Source: Flavobacteriales bacterium (lineage in GTDB: Bacteria; Bacteroidota; Bacteroidia; Flavobacteriales_E; Vicingaceae). Taken from it: a DNA stretch of 12,749 nt. The notes under the pieces are model-generated. The model ran no database searches. It was given only the letters and a program-made list of their open reading frames with translations, and was not told where the DNA came from. The stretch spans positions 1 through 12,749 of the forward strand of contig JACJZB010000016.1 in the NCBI GenBank assembly GCA_020635815.1. Direction: 5' to 3'. This document shows positions 1 through 4,926 of this stretch, one piece after another. The position numbers and the translations under genes were made by a program. Position 1 is the stretch's first letter. Each line of letters starts with the position of its first letter.

Positions 1-222
1 AAGGTTGTCTTTTGGTTCTCCTAAAACGGTTTTTGTGATTTTAACGCTTCTTTCTATTTCTAAGTTGATGGGCTGCAAATACAATTCGTGATAATTACCT
101 GATTTGGTTTTAACAATAAAATCTACTCCCTCTCTCCCACTTTCATTTTGGAATACTTCTAACCGAGCTTTCATTAGTTCGAGCTTGGTAAAATGCTGGG
201 CATATTTGTAGAGTTTACTCAT
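1..222 (-). CDS. Partial hypothetical protein, possible degenerate PD-(D/E)XK-like fold
   Basis: The first 74 codons of a minus-strand gene are visible; it runs off the left edge without a stop. The protein begins MSKLYKYAQHFTKLELMKAR and continues with a GVDFIVK segment (Asp34) and a YHELYLQP segment (residues 44-51). This order, an N-terminal helix followed by 'xxDFxxx' and a second hydrophobic strand, resembles small PD-(D/E)XK-like or DUF4365-like proteins. The expected (E/Q)xK signature is not intact, because Gln50 lies where Lys would be expected, so the fold assignment is weak and an active nuclease is not supported. Its ATG (220-222) overlaps the TGA of the upstream gene as ATGA, which suggests translational coupling and a shared two-gene unit. 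Coding status is well supported by the open frame and the coupling; function is unknown. Confidence 0.7.
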   Translation of the reverse strand, partial: MSKLYKYAQHFTKLELMKARLEVFQNESGREGVDFIVKTKSGNYHELYLQPINLEIERSVKITKTVLGEPKDNL

Positions 223-800
223 CCTTTGTCAGGTCTAATTATGTGTTTCTTGTTTTTAAAGATTAATTTTTCATTTATGCTTCTAACTTCATTTTCAATA
301 AATTGAACTTCATATAATTTAATTCCTGCTTCAATATATCTACTTAACACTAAGTCTTCTGTGGCATTTTCTAATGTATAACCCTTAGGTATTTTTTGTC
401 GTAAGCCAATTTTATTAATCTTATCATCTTCTTCCTTTGTAACAATTGCAGCAAATTCATAATTATTTATTACCTCTAGAATTAACTCGGGTGTAGGTTG
501 TTTTAAACTTTCTATGCTATTTCTAATTAAATTTTTAGGTATTAAATGTTCATGTCTTAAACCTTTATTAATATCAACTTTATCTTTGATATTCTTATTT
601 CTTTTCTTTATTGCTTTTTCTGTCCAATATAATTTTTTGTATTTAATATCGTCAACCTTACCATTATATGAATCTGTAGTTACAGACCATAAAAGGGTAT
701 TAATTAATCTTTTGTAAATATTTATTGGGTAATCTTTTAATCGTAAATCGCAAATTAAATTTGCAATTGCTATTCTGTTTTCTGGGTTATCTATTTTCAT
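219..800 (-). CDS. Hypothetical protein (193 aa) with RHEHLIPKNLI motif
   Basis: This is a complete minus-strand gene with an ATG at 798-800. The protein is soluble and Lys-rich, with no signal peptide or membrane segment. A distinctive stretch at about residues 82-92 reads RHEHLIPKNLI, followed by a helical TPELILEVINNYE segment and then VTKEEDDKINKIGLRQKIP. From memory, the pattern 'RHEH(V/L)(V/I)P ... VTKEED ... GLR.K.P' recurs in unannotated bacterial proteins. EHLIP recalls the first half of an HNH nuclease motif, but I see no matching downstream Asn/His, so I do not call it a nuclease. The stop codon overlaps the start of the next gene by four bases (ATGA), so the two are probably made together, perhaps as a defence or toxin-antitoxin type pair. 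No promoter was recognised in the 79-bp gap upstream. Confidence 0.75.
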   Translation of the reverse strand: MKIDNPENRIAIANLICDLRLKDYPINIYKRLINTLLWSVTTDSYNGKVDDIKYKKLYWTEKAIKKRNKNIKDKVDINKGLRHEHLIPKNLIRNSIESLKQPTPELILEVINNYEFAAIVTKEEDDKINKIGLRQKIPKGYTLENATEDLVLSRYIEAGIKLYEVQFIENEVRSINEKLIFKNKKHIIRPDKG

Positions 801-879
801 AATATAAATATTGTTATAAACCTTTTATACTATTTGTTAGAAGTAGCGTTTTCTATTTTAAGGTAGTAATTATAAAAAA

Positions 880-1722
880 CTAATCTATTCCACTAATTTT
901 TCCTGCAGCTAGCGCTGCTGTAGATGCTTTCATGCAGTTAACAAAAATTGATTTTTCTATAGCACCTAAGCTCTCGTATGACTTCATGACTTCATCATAA
1001 GATTCATTGTGTTCCTTTTTCTGCAGGATAGTATTCCATTTCTTAATCTCTAGAAATTCATGTTTATCACTTTCATTACTTAGTGCTAAACATTTACTAT
1101 TAATCATATTTGTATTATCTACTTGATTGGAGTAAAAATAAGCAGCTTCAATTAAAGCAGATTTACCTTCTGAATTCGATGTTTCAACAATTCTTGATGG
1201 TAATTCCATTGTGTATTGCTTTTTACAGTAATGACATTGAAGAATAGAATGGAGTTTATTAATGGAATAAACAATATAACTTGGAGTGTTATCCGTTTTA
1301 CTACTAGTATTTAATGCGTTTGTAAAACCAGTAAAATTGAATCCTGCACAGATATCTATGACTTGGTCTGAATTCTCTATTATGTATAACAGATTTTTTC
1401 CACCATCTAAGATCTTTACATAAATTGTATATTCATTAGGTGTGCCAATTTCAATCACGTTCCATTTATGCATTTTTGCACCTTTAAATTCTGATGGCAC
1501 TACTCCGTAATATTTAACTATTCGAAAGTTAAGAATACCAACTGTTATTTTATTCTCATTTATATTAAAAGTAATAGGTTGCACTCCATCTTTCCAACTA
1601 GACCATGTTGTTTCACCAGGCTCTCTTATACTATATGAAATATGTTCGGTTTTTATTATTTGTGCATTTAAACTAAATGGGAAAAATATAAAGATGATAA
1701 TGAATTTTCTAATTAGCTTCAT
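880..1722 (-). CDS. Secreted hypothetical protein (280 aa) with CxxC motif
   Basis: The open frame extends upstream to a TTG at 1774-1776, but the ATG at 1720-1722 is the better start. It begins a clear signal peptide (MKLIRKFIIIFIFFPFSLNA, cleavage expected after Ala20 before Gln21), while the 18 extra residues upstream would bury it. The mature protein has a beta-rich N-terminal half with a TTWSSWKDGVQPITF segment, a CHYC motif at residues 163-166, and a helical Lys/Glu-rich C-terminal third ending in an Ala-rich stretch. The CxxC plus other cysteines could form disulfides or bind metal in the periplasm. I do not recognise the family. The gene follows the CAP-domain gene on the same strand 50 bp downstream and may share its transcript. 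No hairpin terminator follows, only a short T run after the TAG stop on the coding strand. Confidence 0.75.
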   Translation of the reverse strand: MKLIRKFIIIFIFFPFSLNAQIIKTEHISYSIREPGETTWSSWKDGVQPITFNINENKITVGILNFRIVKYYGVVPSEFKGAKMHKWNVIEIGTPNEYTIYVKILDGGKNLLYIIENSDQVIDICAGFNFTGFTNALNTSSKTDNTPSYIVYSINKLHSILQCHYCKKQYTMELPSRIVETSNSEGKSALIEAAYFYSNQVDNTNMINSKCLALSNESDKHEFLEIKKWNTILQKKEHNESYDEVMKSYESLGAIEKSIFVNCMKASTAALAAGKISGID

Positions 1723-1772
1723 AACATTATTATTATACACTCCTAACATATGTCTAATATAAGAATTAATAA

Positions 1773-2432
1773 TCAATCAAATACAATGGTATTAAAAATA
1801 TTATAACCATCTTTAGATTCTACAGTAGCGATACCTGTTAACTTGTACCTTGGATGTAATAATAATTCTCTATGTCCTTTTGAGCTTAAATATAGATTTA
1901 CTATAGTTTTAGAAAAAAACTTATAAATTTCAAATTCAGTTTCATTTCTAAAAGGTATGAAATATCCATTTTTCTTATACCCATATCCTGTTTGTAAACA
2001 AATTTCTGATTTTAAATTTGTTTTAAAATATTTTTCTCTATCTATTAAGGTTTTTAAAATGGTATCTACCTCTACTTTAATTCCATTATAATATGGATAT
2101 TGTTCATGTTCTGCTTTATTAATCTCATAGATGTAATTTACTTGGTGTTTTGCAGCTTTAATTAAATTACTATCTTGTTTTAAGACATTAACAATGACAG
2201 TATCTTTTGCTAATGTATCTGTTTTATAATAACCATATTTCTTAAATAATGGTTTCACCCACCTTTCTTTTGTTTTATATTTATTCTTGGCGTTTAAAGA
2301 ATCTCTTACATGATTCATATAATTAAGTATATAATTATTTAATGTGTCAACATTTAATTTTTCAAATAGTATCTCTTGTGAATAGCAATTTGAAATGCTG
2401 AATAGAATTATACAACTAATTAAATATTTCAT
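1773..2432 (-). CDS. CAP (SCP/PR1-like) domain secreted protein
   Basis: This is a 219-aa protein with an ATG at 2430-2432. The signal peptide is MKYLISCIILFSISNCYS, with cleavage likely before Gln19; Cys16 follows Asn, so a lipobox is unlikely. The rest fits the CAP superfamily of small secreted alpha-beta-alpha proteins: an LIKAAKHQVNYI helix at about residues 90-101, His109, Glu143 in KSEICLQTG, and the C-terminal SSKGHRELLLHPRYKLTGIA block at about 183-202. His109, Glu143 and His187 are candidates for the CAP cavity tetrad, and the last block matches the usual 'S.GHR..LL...Y...G(I/V)A' signature. Bacterial CAP proteins are exported and their biochemical role is mostly unknown. The region between the signal peptide and the CAP core is rich in Lys and Tyr. 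It lies just upstream of another secreted protein gene and is probably co-transcribed with it. Confidence 0.8.
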   Translation of the reverse strand: MKYLISCIILFSISNCYSQEILFEKLNVDTLNNYILNYMNHVRDSLNAKNKYKTKERWVKPLFKKYGYYKTDTLAKDTVIVNVLKQDSNLIKAAKHQVNYIYEINKAEHEQYPYYNGIKVEVDTILKTLIDREKYFKTNLKSEICLQTGYGYKKNGYFIPFRNETEFEIYKFFSKTIVNLYLSSKGHRELLLHPRYKLTGIATVESKDGYNIFNTIVFD

Positions 2433-2512
2433 TTTTAAGTAAATACATTGAGATTAATACCTAAACGAAAAATATAGAATATTTATTGTTATGGATTTAA
2501 GGCAAAGTTGAA

Positions 2513-2602
2513 TTTTTAGGGCGTACCCTAAAGGTCGGGCTATCCGCTTATACGCCTCGCTTCGCTGTGGGGTATCGCTTCTATCCCTCACGCAGCTAAA
2601 AA
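2513..2602. repeat. Long imperfect palindromic element (GGGCGT...CTCACGC type)
   Basis: About 90 bases fold end to end. TTTTTAG (2513-2519) pairs with CTAAAAA (2596-2602), and GCGT (2521-2524) pairs with ACGC (2590-2593). An alternative local hairpin near the left end is a perfect TTTAGGG/CCCTAAA stem with a CGTA loop. The centre carries ATACGCC against GGGGTAT with one mismatch. The ends GGGCGT and CCCTCACGC, with an internal GTCGGGCTATCC, match a dispersed palindromic repeat I recall from Flavobacteriia intergenic regions. That recognition is from memory and needs a genome-wide count. Confidence 0.65.
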
Positions 2603-2639
2603 ATAAGTAAAGCTAAAAAGGCTTTACCCATTTTTTGCT
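2594..2639. repeat. Nested hairpin following the palindromic element
   Basis: The inner stem is GTAAAGC (2607-2613) with GCTTTAC (2621-2627), a perfect 7 bp around a 7-base loop. It sits inside an outer A/T stem, AGC-TAAAAAAT (2594-2604) with ATTTTTTGCT (2630-2639), which has one bulged T. The outer arm shares bases with the end of the preceding 90-base palindrome, so the two folds are mutually exclusive at their junction. No T-run directly follows the inner stem, so a simple terminator is not the obvious reading. Confidence 0.6.
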
Positions 2640-2654
2640 AAAAGAAAGAGGTAG

Positions 2655-2761
2655 GTAAGAGTTTAAAATTTGCTTTAATTGGAGTAAAACGGAAATCATG
2701 AACTCCTATTTAAAAAAATAGAAAAGTGTGAATAACTGAACCGCAAATTTTAAACCCTTAC
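2655..2761. repeat. 19-bp inverted repeat, 18/19 matched
   Basis: The arms are 2655-2673 (GTAAGAGTTTAAAATTTGC) and 2743-2761, whose reverse complement differs at one position. The single mismatch is A opposite C on the plus strand, which becomes a T-G (U-G) wobble on the minus strand. The 69 bases between the arms are AT-rich and show no ORF. The core TTTAAAAT recurs in the 25-bp stem at 3245-3337, which suggests related repeat modules. Confidence 0.75.
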
Positions 2762-2793
2762 TTGATTTTGTTTTAATAATTTTTTTTTTGCCC

Positions 2794-2818
2794 TTTTAAA
2801 AGAATTAATTCTTTAAAA
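2794..2818. repeat. Near-perfect AT palindrome around GAATTAATTC
   Basis: TTTTAAA(A)GAATT pairs with AATTCTTTAAAA, with one bulged A. It sits directly left of the first bipartite repeat copy, after a run of nine or more T residues. It may be part of the repeat cluster or just AT-rich filler. Confidence 0.45.
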
Positions 2819-2863
2819 ACCTAAGCTATATTAACATAACGCAATACATTATAGGACAAAATT

Positions 2864-2959
2864 ATGAGTGTTACTAAAAAAATAAGAACATTAAGAAAAA
2901 GAGCCTTGCAGTTTGGCTTTATTGACGATTTTGTCGAAGCAAAGAAATCTCTTCGTTAA
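2864..2959 (+). CDS. Possible 31-aa small protein inside element copy 1
   Basis: The ATG at 2864-2866 opens a 31-codon frame starting MSVTKKIRTLRKRALQFGF and ending FVEAKKSLR, with a TAA at 2957-2959. It is strongly basic at the N-terminus. The start lies in the inner part of the left inverted arm, directly after the same AT-rich leader that precedes the minus-strand 67-aa ORF at the other end. Its last 41 bases overlap the 3' end of that ORF in the opposite direction. The composition looks protein-like, but the length is too short to be certain. It could also be the remnant of a longer gene. Confidence 0.35.
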   Translation: MSVTKKIRTLRKRALQFGFIDDFVEAKKSLR

Positions 2960-3122
2960 TATCTTTTAGAATTTGATTCTCAGATTCTAATTTTCTAAAT
3001 ATTAACTCATACTCATTAAATATATTTTCATCAACTTTTTTTAGAGCCTCAGCTAATGCTCTAAACTTAATACTATGTATTGTTAATAGCTTTGTAGTTT
3101 CTAAATGTTCTATTTTTTCCAT
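2919..3122 (-). CDS. Small coiled-coil hypothetical protein (67 aa)
   Basis: This minus-strand ORF has an ATG at 3120-3122 and begins MEKIEHLETTKLLTIHSIKF. The C-terminal half (KLESENQILKDINEEISLLRQ, split around residues 44-64) has the heptad spacing of a short coiled coil, and the whole protein looks helical and acidic to neutral. There is no signal peptide. The leader (3123-3160) is the right inverted arm of element copy 1. I do not recognise a family. It is the only fair-sized ORF within the repeat cluster and may be its cargo. It could be expressed from the minus-strand -7 box at 3466-3473, in which case its mRNA would begin with the structured region. Coding status is likely but unproven. 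Confidence 0.5.
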   Translation of the reverse strand: MEKIEHLETTKLLTIHSIKFRALAEALKKVDENIFNEYELIFRKLESENQILKDINEEISLLRQNRQ

Positions 3123-3180
3123 TTGTTATAATTTTTTCCTATAATTAGTCGTTATGTTAAATAACCGCACGGGCAACGCT

Positions 3181-3352
3181 TTAACAATTAATTTCCACTA
3201 CTAAAAAAACACCGTTCGTTCCTCACATTTTTTTATTAGTGGTCGTTTAAAATCTTCCAACAAATTTTAACAATGTTTTCCGCTTTTGAAAAACAAAGCT
3301 ACTTAAAACATATAAAATTTGTTGGAAGATTTTAAACTAAATTAATTATTAA
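3181..3352. repeat. Compact three-way-junction fold with a 25-bp perfect stem
   Basis: Three helices meet with almost no unpaired bases. The outer helix is 3181-3194 with 3339-3352 (13 of 14 matched). Hairpin A is 3195-3209 with 3228-3242 (14 of 15) and has an 18-base loop. Hairpin B is 3245-3269 with 3313-3337, 25 bp without a mismatch. Hairpin B continues inward as ATGTTTT/AAAACAT (3273-3279 with 3305-3311) and then GCTTT/AAAGC (3282-3286 with 3295-3299). Junction linkers are 0, 2 and 1 bases. The outer mismatch is C-A on the plus strand and G-U on the minus strand. The design suits a structured RNA or a single-stranded DNA recombination or replication substrate. Confidence 0.7.
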
Positions 3353-3437
3353 CCAAAGTTATGTTAACATAACGCAATACATTATAAGACAAATAAATAA
3401 GTCATATAATTTGACATTATGCTAAATAACCGCACGG
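3353..3437. mobile_element. Element copy 2, empty version of the bipartite repeat
   Basis: It has the same left flank (CCAAAGTTATG, 8 of 11 matching copy 1), the same left box TTAACATAACG (3364-3374), the same CAATAC spacer, and ATTATAAGAC (3381-3390). The interior is only a 10-base loop (3391-3400), followed by GTCATATAAT (3401-3410), spacer TTGA, and CATTATGCTAA (3415-3425). The right flank ATAACCGCACGG (3426-3437) is identical to copy 1. The outer stem has two C-A mismatches on the plus strand, both of which are G-T wobbles on the minus strand. At about 62 bases from box to box, it resembles a minimal attC-like hairpin or an internally deleted MITE. Confidence 0.6.
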
Positions 3438-3465
3438 TAGTAAATACTTGATTTGGTTCATGTTT

Positions 3466-3473
3466 CAAAGATA
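3466..3473 (-). promoter_or_regulatory. Minus-strand -7 box TATCTTTG pointing into the repeat cluster
   Basis: On the minus strand the sequence reads TATCTTTG, a perfect match to the Bacteroidota primary sigma -7 box TAnnTTTG. A weak TTCG lies 20 bases upstream where TTTG/TTG is expected. A transcript would start near 3460 and run left through element copy 2 and the three-way junction towards the 67-aa minus ORF. Confidence 0.4.
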
Positions 3474-3551
3474 AATTTTAATTGTTTTTATTTCGAATTA
3501 AAAATGCAAATAAATTGAAAGTATATAGTTCTTAATTAGTAATAAATTGAG

Positions 3552-3559
3552 TTATTTTG
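3552..3559 (+). promoter_or_regulatory. Possible -7 box for the TerB-like gene
   Basis: TTATTTTG matches TAnnTTTG at all but one fixed position and lies 28 bases before the ATG. No clear -33 box is seen at normal spacing. The leader is A-rich (AAAGAAAAAACATT), as is usual for Bacteroidota genes that lack a Shine-Dalgarno sequence. Confidence 0.3.
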
Positions 3560-3587
3560 CGAAAAATTAATTTAAAGAAAAAACATT

Positions 3588-4013
3588 ATGTCAATTATAG
3601 ATTTATACGAATCAAGTGAACATAGAAACAATTTAGCACATTTTGCAGCTATCGTAAACTTGGCTTATGCTGATGGTAATTTTAATTCAGACGAAGAACA
3701 AATTGTTAAAAAATTTGCTCATAGATTAGGAATTACAGCTGATGAGTATGTTCAAATTGTTGAAAACAGAAAAAACTACCCGTTGATACCACCTGTTCGT
3801 TCAGAGGTTAGATTGGAAAGAATTTATGACTTTTTTAAGATGATGGCTGCCGACCATAATTTGGATGAAAAACAAATTCAATTAATTGAGCGTTATGCTA
3901 TTGGATTGGGCTATCCTGATGCACAAGCTAGAACTATTATTGACAAATCAATGAAACTATTTGGTGGTAAAATTGATTTTGATGATTATGAGTTGTTAAT
4001 CAACAAAAAATAG
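3588..4013 (+). CDS. TerB-like (tellurite resistance B fold) protein
   Basis: This is a 141-aa cytoplasmic protein with an ATG at 3588. It has two related helical segments, LAYADGNFNSDEEQIVKKFA (residues 25-44) and MMAADHNLDEKQIQLIERYA (from about residue 86), each with the 'A.aDG.ld..E...i...a' pattern of TerB-like domains. The acidic residues at the turn (Asp29, Asp35, Glu36, Glu37) resemble the metal-binding acidic cluster of the family. TerB-fold proteins are common stand-alone small proteins in Bacteroidota. Most are not involved in tellurite resistance, and their role is unclear. It is a single-gene unit: the upstream region is the repeat cluster, and a strong hairpin terminator follows 27 bases after the stop. 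The length and full domain suggest an intact gene. Confidence 0.8.
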   Translation: MSIIDLYESSEHRNNLAHFAAIVNLAYADGNFNSDEEQIVKKFAHRLGITADEYVQIVENRKNYPLIPPVRSEVRLERIYDFFKMMAADHNLDEKQIQLIERYAIGLGYPDAQARTIIDKSMKLFGGKIDFDDYELLINKK

Positions 4014-4040
4014 TTTCGTATAATCGTAATAAATTAAAAA

Positions 4041-4070
4041 GACACTTCATTTGAAGTGTCTTTTTTTTTT
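4041..4070. terminator. Bidirectional intrinsic terminator
   Basis: GACACTTCA pairs with TGAAGTGTC (4041-4049 with 4052-4060) and is followed by ten T residues. On the minus strand the same hairpin is followed by CTTTTTAATTT. It lies between convergent genes, 27 bases after the TerB-like stop and directly downstream of the stop of the minus-strand repressor gene, so it probably serves both. Confidence 0.9.
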
Positions 4071-4857
4071 ATTCTTCTAGCCTCCCTACTCTACTTTTTA
4101 AATCCTTTAATTCAATTCCAACACTTCTCATTAAATTTAAAATGCTGGCAGGATTTAACTCGTCTTCTTGGTATTGTCCTATACACAAGTTGAGTTTAAA
4201 TTGCCAAATTTCTAACACATCGGATAAATGCAACAAATAAGGTTGGTACATTTTATTGTCAGACGAAAGAGTTAAATATCCCTCCTCTATTTTATCTGTA
4301 AAAACACGCTTATACACCAAACCATCATTTTTAGTTAAAATAATGTAACAGTAGCTGTTTTTAACTTGATGAATACTTTCTAAATATTCACAAACCACCA
4401 CATCTCCATCCTTAACCCAAGGATGCATGGAATCTCCTTTTATTGGAAATGCACGATGTTTCCCTGTTGGTAAAAAATTTAAACTCATGATTGGCAGATT
4501 GGCAACAAATTCGGTGTCGGTATAACCTTGCAAGTAACCAGCTGAGGCTTCTTTGGTAACCACCTCTATTACATTATCATTGTTCTCATCCACTCTTATC
4601 GGAAATAACACCCGTTGATTCCCAATATCAATAAACGTATCGGTTGAACTTAAACTCAAATCATTTTTAACCAATGCATCAATAGGTAATTTAAAATAAG
4701 TTGAAAATTCAATTAATGTGTCTATTAATGGTTCTGACCTACCCTCTTCGTATGAGCCTATTCTCGATTTAGTAATATTTAATTCAATAGCTAACTGTTC
4801 TTGAGTTAACCCTTTTAAAGTTCTTAAATGCTTAATGTTTTTAGCTAATTTTCCCAT
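4069..4857 (-). CDS. XRE-family HTH / S24 (LexA-like) transcriptional regulator
   Basis: This is a 262-aa two-domain regulator. Residues 5-60 form a Cro/CI-type helix-turn-helix (LTQEQLAIELNITKSRIGSYEEG). Residues 100-220 form an S24 peptidase-like domain. FPIKGDSMHPWVKDGD gives the nucleophile Ser143, VYKRV gives the general base Lys183, and Ala106-Gly107 in EASAGYLQGY is a candidate self-cleavage site. All parts needed for CI/LexA-type autocleavage are therefore present. The C-terminal 20 residues (VGIELKDLKSRVGRLEE) look like a short coiled coil. The family is known for DNA-damage-responsive repression. The gene is divergent from the radical SAM gene across a 69-bp gap, so it may control that gene and itself. 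The stop codon abuts the bidirectional terminator. Confidence 0.88.
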   Translation of the reverse strand: MGKLAKNIKHLRTLKGLTQEQLAIELNITKSRIGSYEEGRSEPLIDTLIEFSTYFKLPIDALVKNDLSLSSTDTFIDIGNQRVLFPIRVDENNDNVIEVVTKEASAGYLQGYTDTEFVANLPIMSLNFLPTGKHRAFPIKGDSMHPWVKDGDVVVCEYLESIHQVKNSYCYIILTKNDGLVYKRVFTDKIEEGYLTLSSDNKMYQPYLLHLSDVLEIWQFKLNLCIGQYQEDELNPASILNLMRSVGIELKDLKSRVGRLEE

Positions 4858-4862
4858 AACTA

Positions 4863-4870
4863 CAAATATA
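4863..4870 (-). promoter_or_regulatory. -7 box TATATTTG for the S24 regulator gene
   Basis: On the minus strand TATATTTG fits the Bacteroidota -7 box exactly and ends five bases before the ATG (TAGTT, then ATG). The transcript would have little or no leader. I see no -33 TTTG at the usual distance, and no convincing operator palindrome in the 69-bp divergent gap. Confidence 0.45.
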
Positions 4871-4926
4871 AGTCAAATAAACCAATAATTGTAGCTAACT
4901 TTATAAAATATTAAATCCATAATACT

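Larger units (their letters stand above)
2433..2830. other. Non-coding stretch dominated by palindromic repeats
   Basis: I see no convincing coding frame between the CAP gene start and the first bipartite repeat. About 80 bp next to the CAP gene are plain AT-rich upstream DNA, with only an imperfect -7 match (TATATTTT) on the minus strand. From 2513 rightwards the sequence is filled with nested inverted repeats that are annotated separately. Base composition also shifts: 2520-2595 is much more GC-rich than its surroundings. Confidence 0.7.
2820..3172. mobile_element. Element copy 1 with bipartite terminal inverted repeats, enclosing two small ORFs
   Basis: The left end carries TTAACATAACG (2831-2841), spacer CAATAC, then ATTATAGGA (2848-2856). 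The right end carries TCCTATAAT (3137-3145), spacer TAGT, then CGTTATGTTAA (3150-3160). Both boxes are perfectly complementary (11 and 9 bp), and the pairing continues inward to about 2867/3126 with two non-Watson-Crick positions. The flanks CCTAAGCTATA (2820-2830) and ATAACCGCACGG (3161-3172) are shared with copy 2. The two-box arm with an unpaired spacer recalls integron attC sites or MITE ends, but the boxes do not fit the strict attC core GTTRRRY and no recombinase is present in the window. The mobile-element call is an inference; the inverted repeat itself is certain. Confidence 0.6.
3123..3587. other. Non-coding stretch with structured repeats and promoters
   Basis: No ORF of note is seen here. 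The left part (3126-3160) is the right arm of element copy 1. The middle (3181-3352) is a three-way-junction fold. Positions 3353-3437 are element copy 2. The remaining 150 bases (3438-3587) are plain AT-rich DNA containing a minus-strand -7 box at 3466-3473 and a weaker plus-strand one before the TerB-like gene. Confidence 0.7.

Noticed and set aside
514..717. Open frame of 67 codons on the plus strand
   Set aside because: It lies wholly inside and antisense to the 193-aa gene, and its hydrophobic Leu/Phe-rich product is what the reverse of Lys/Glu-rich coding DNA gives.
1723..1776. Upstream TTG start for the secreted CxxC protein
   Set aside because: It would place 18 residues before a clear signal peptide, and the ATG at 1720-1722 gives a normal export signal.
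2820..3437. Classical integron cassette array with attC sites
   Set aside because: The pairing layout is similar, but the outer boxes (GTTATGT, ATTATGC) do not meet the GTTRRRY core, the loaded copy is far longer than an attC site, and no integrase or attI is in the window. It is kept only as 'attC-like'.
2513..3437. CRISPR array
   Set aside because: The repeats are inverted or occur twice only, with no regular spacing and no unique spacers of uniform length, and there are no cas genes.
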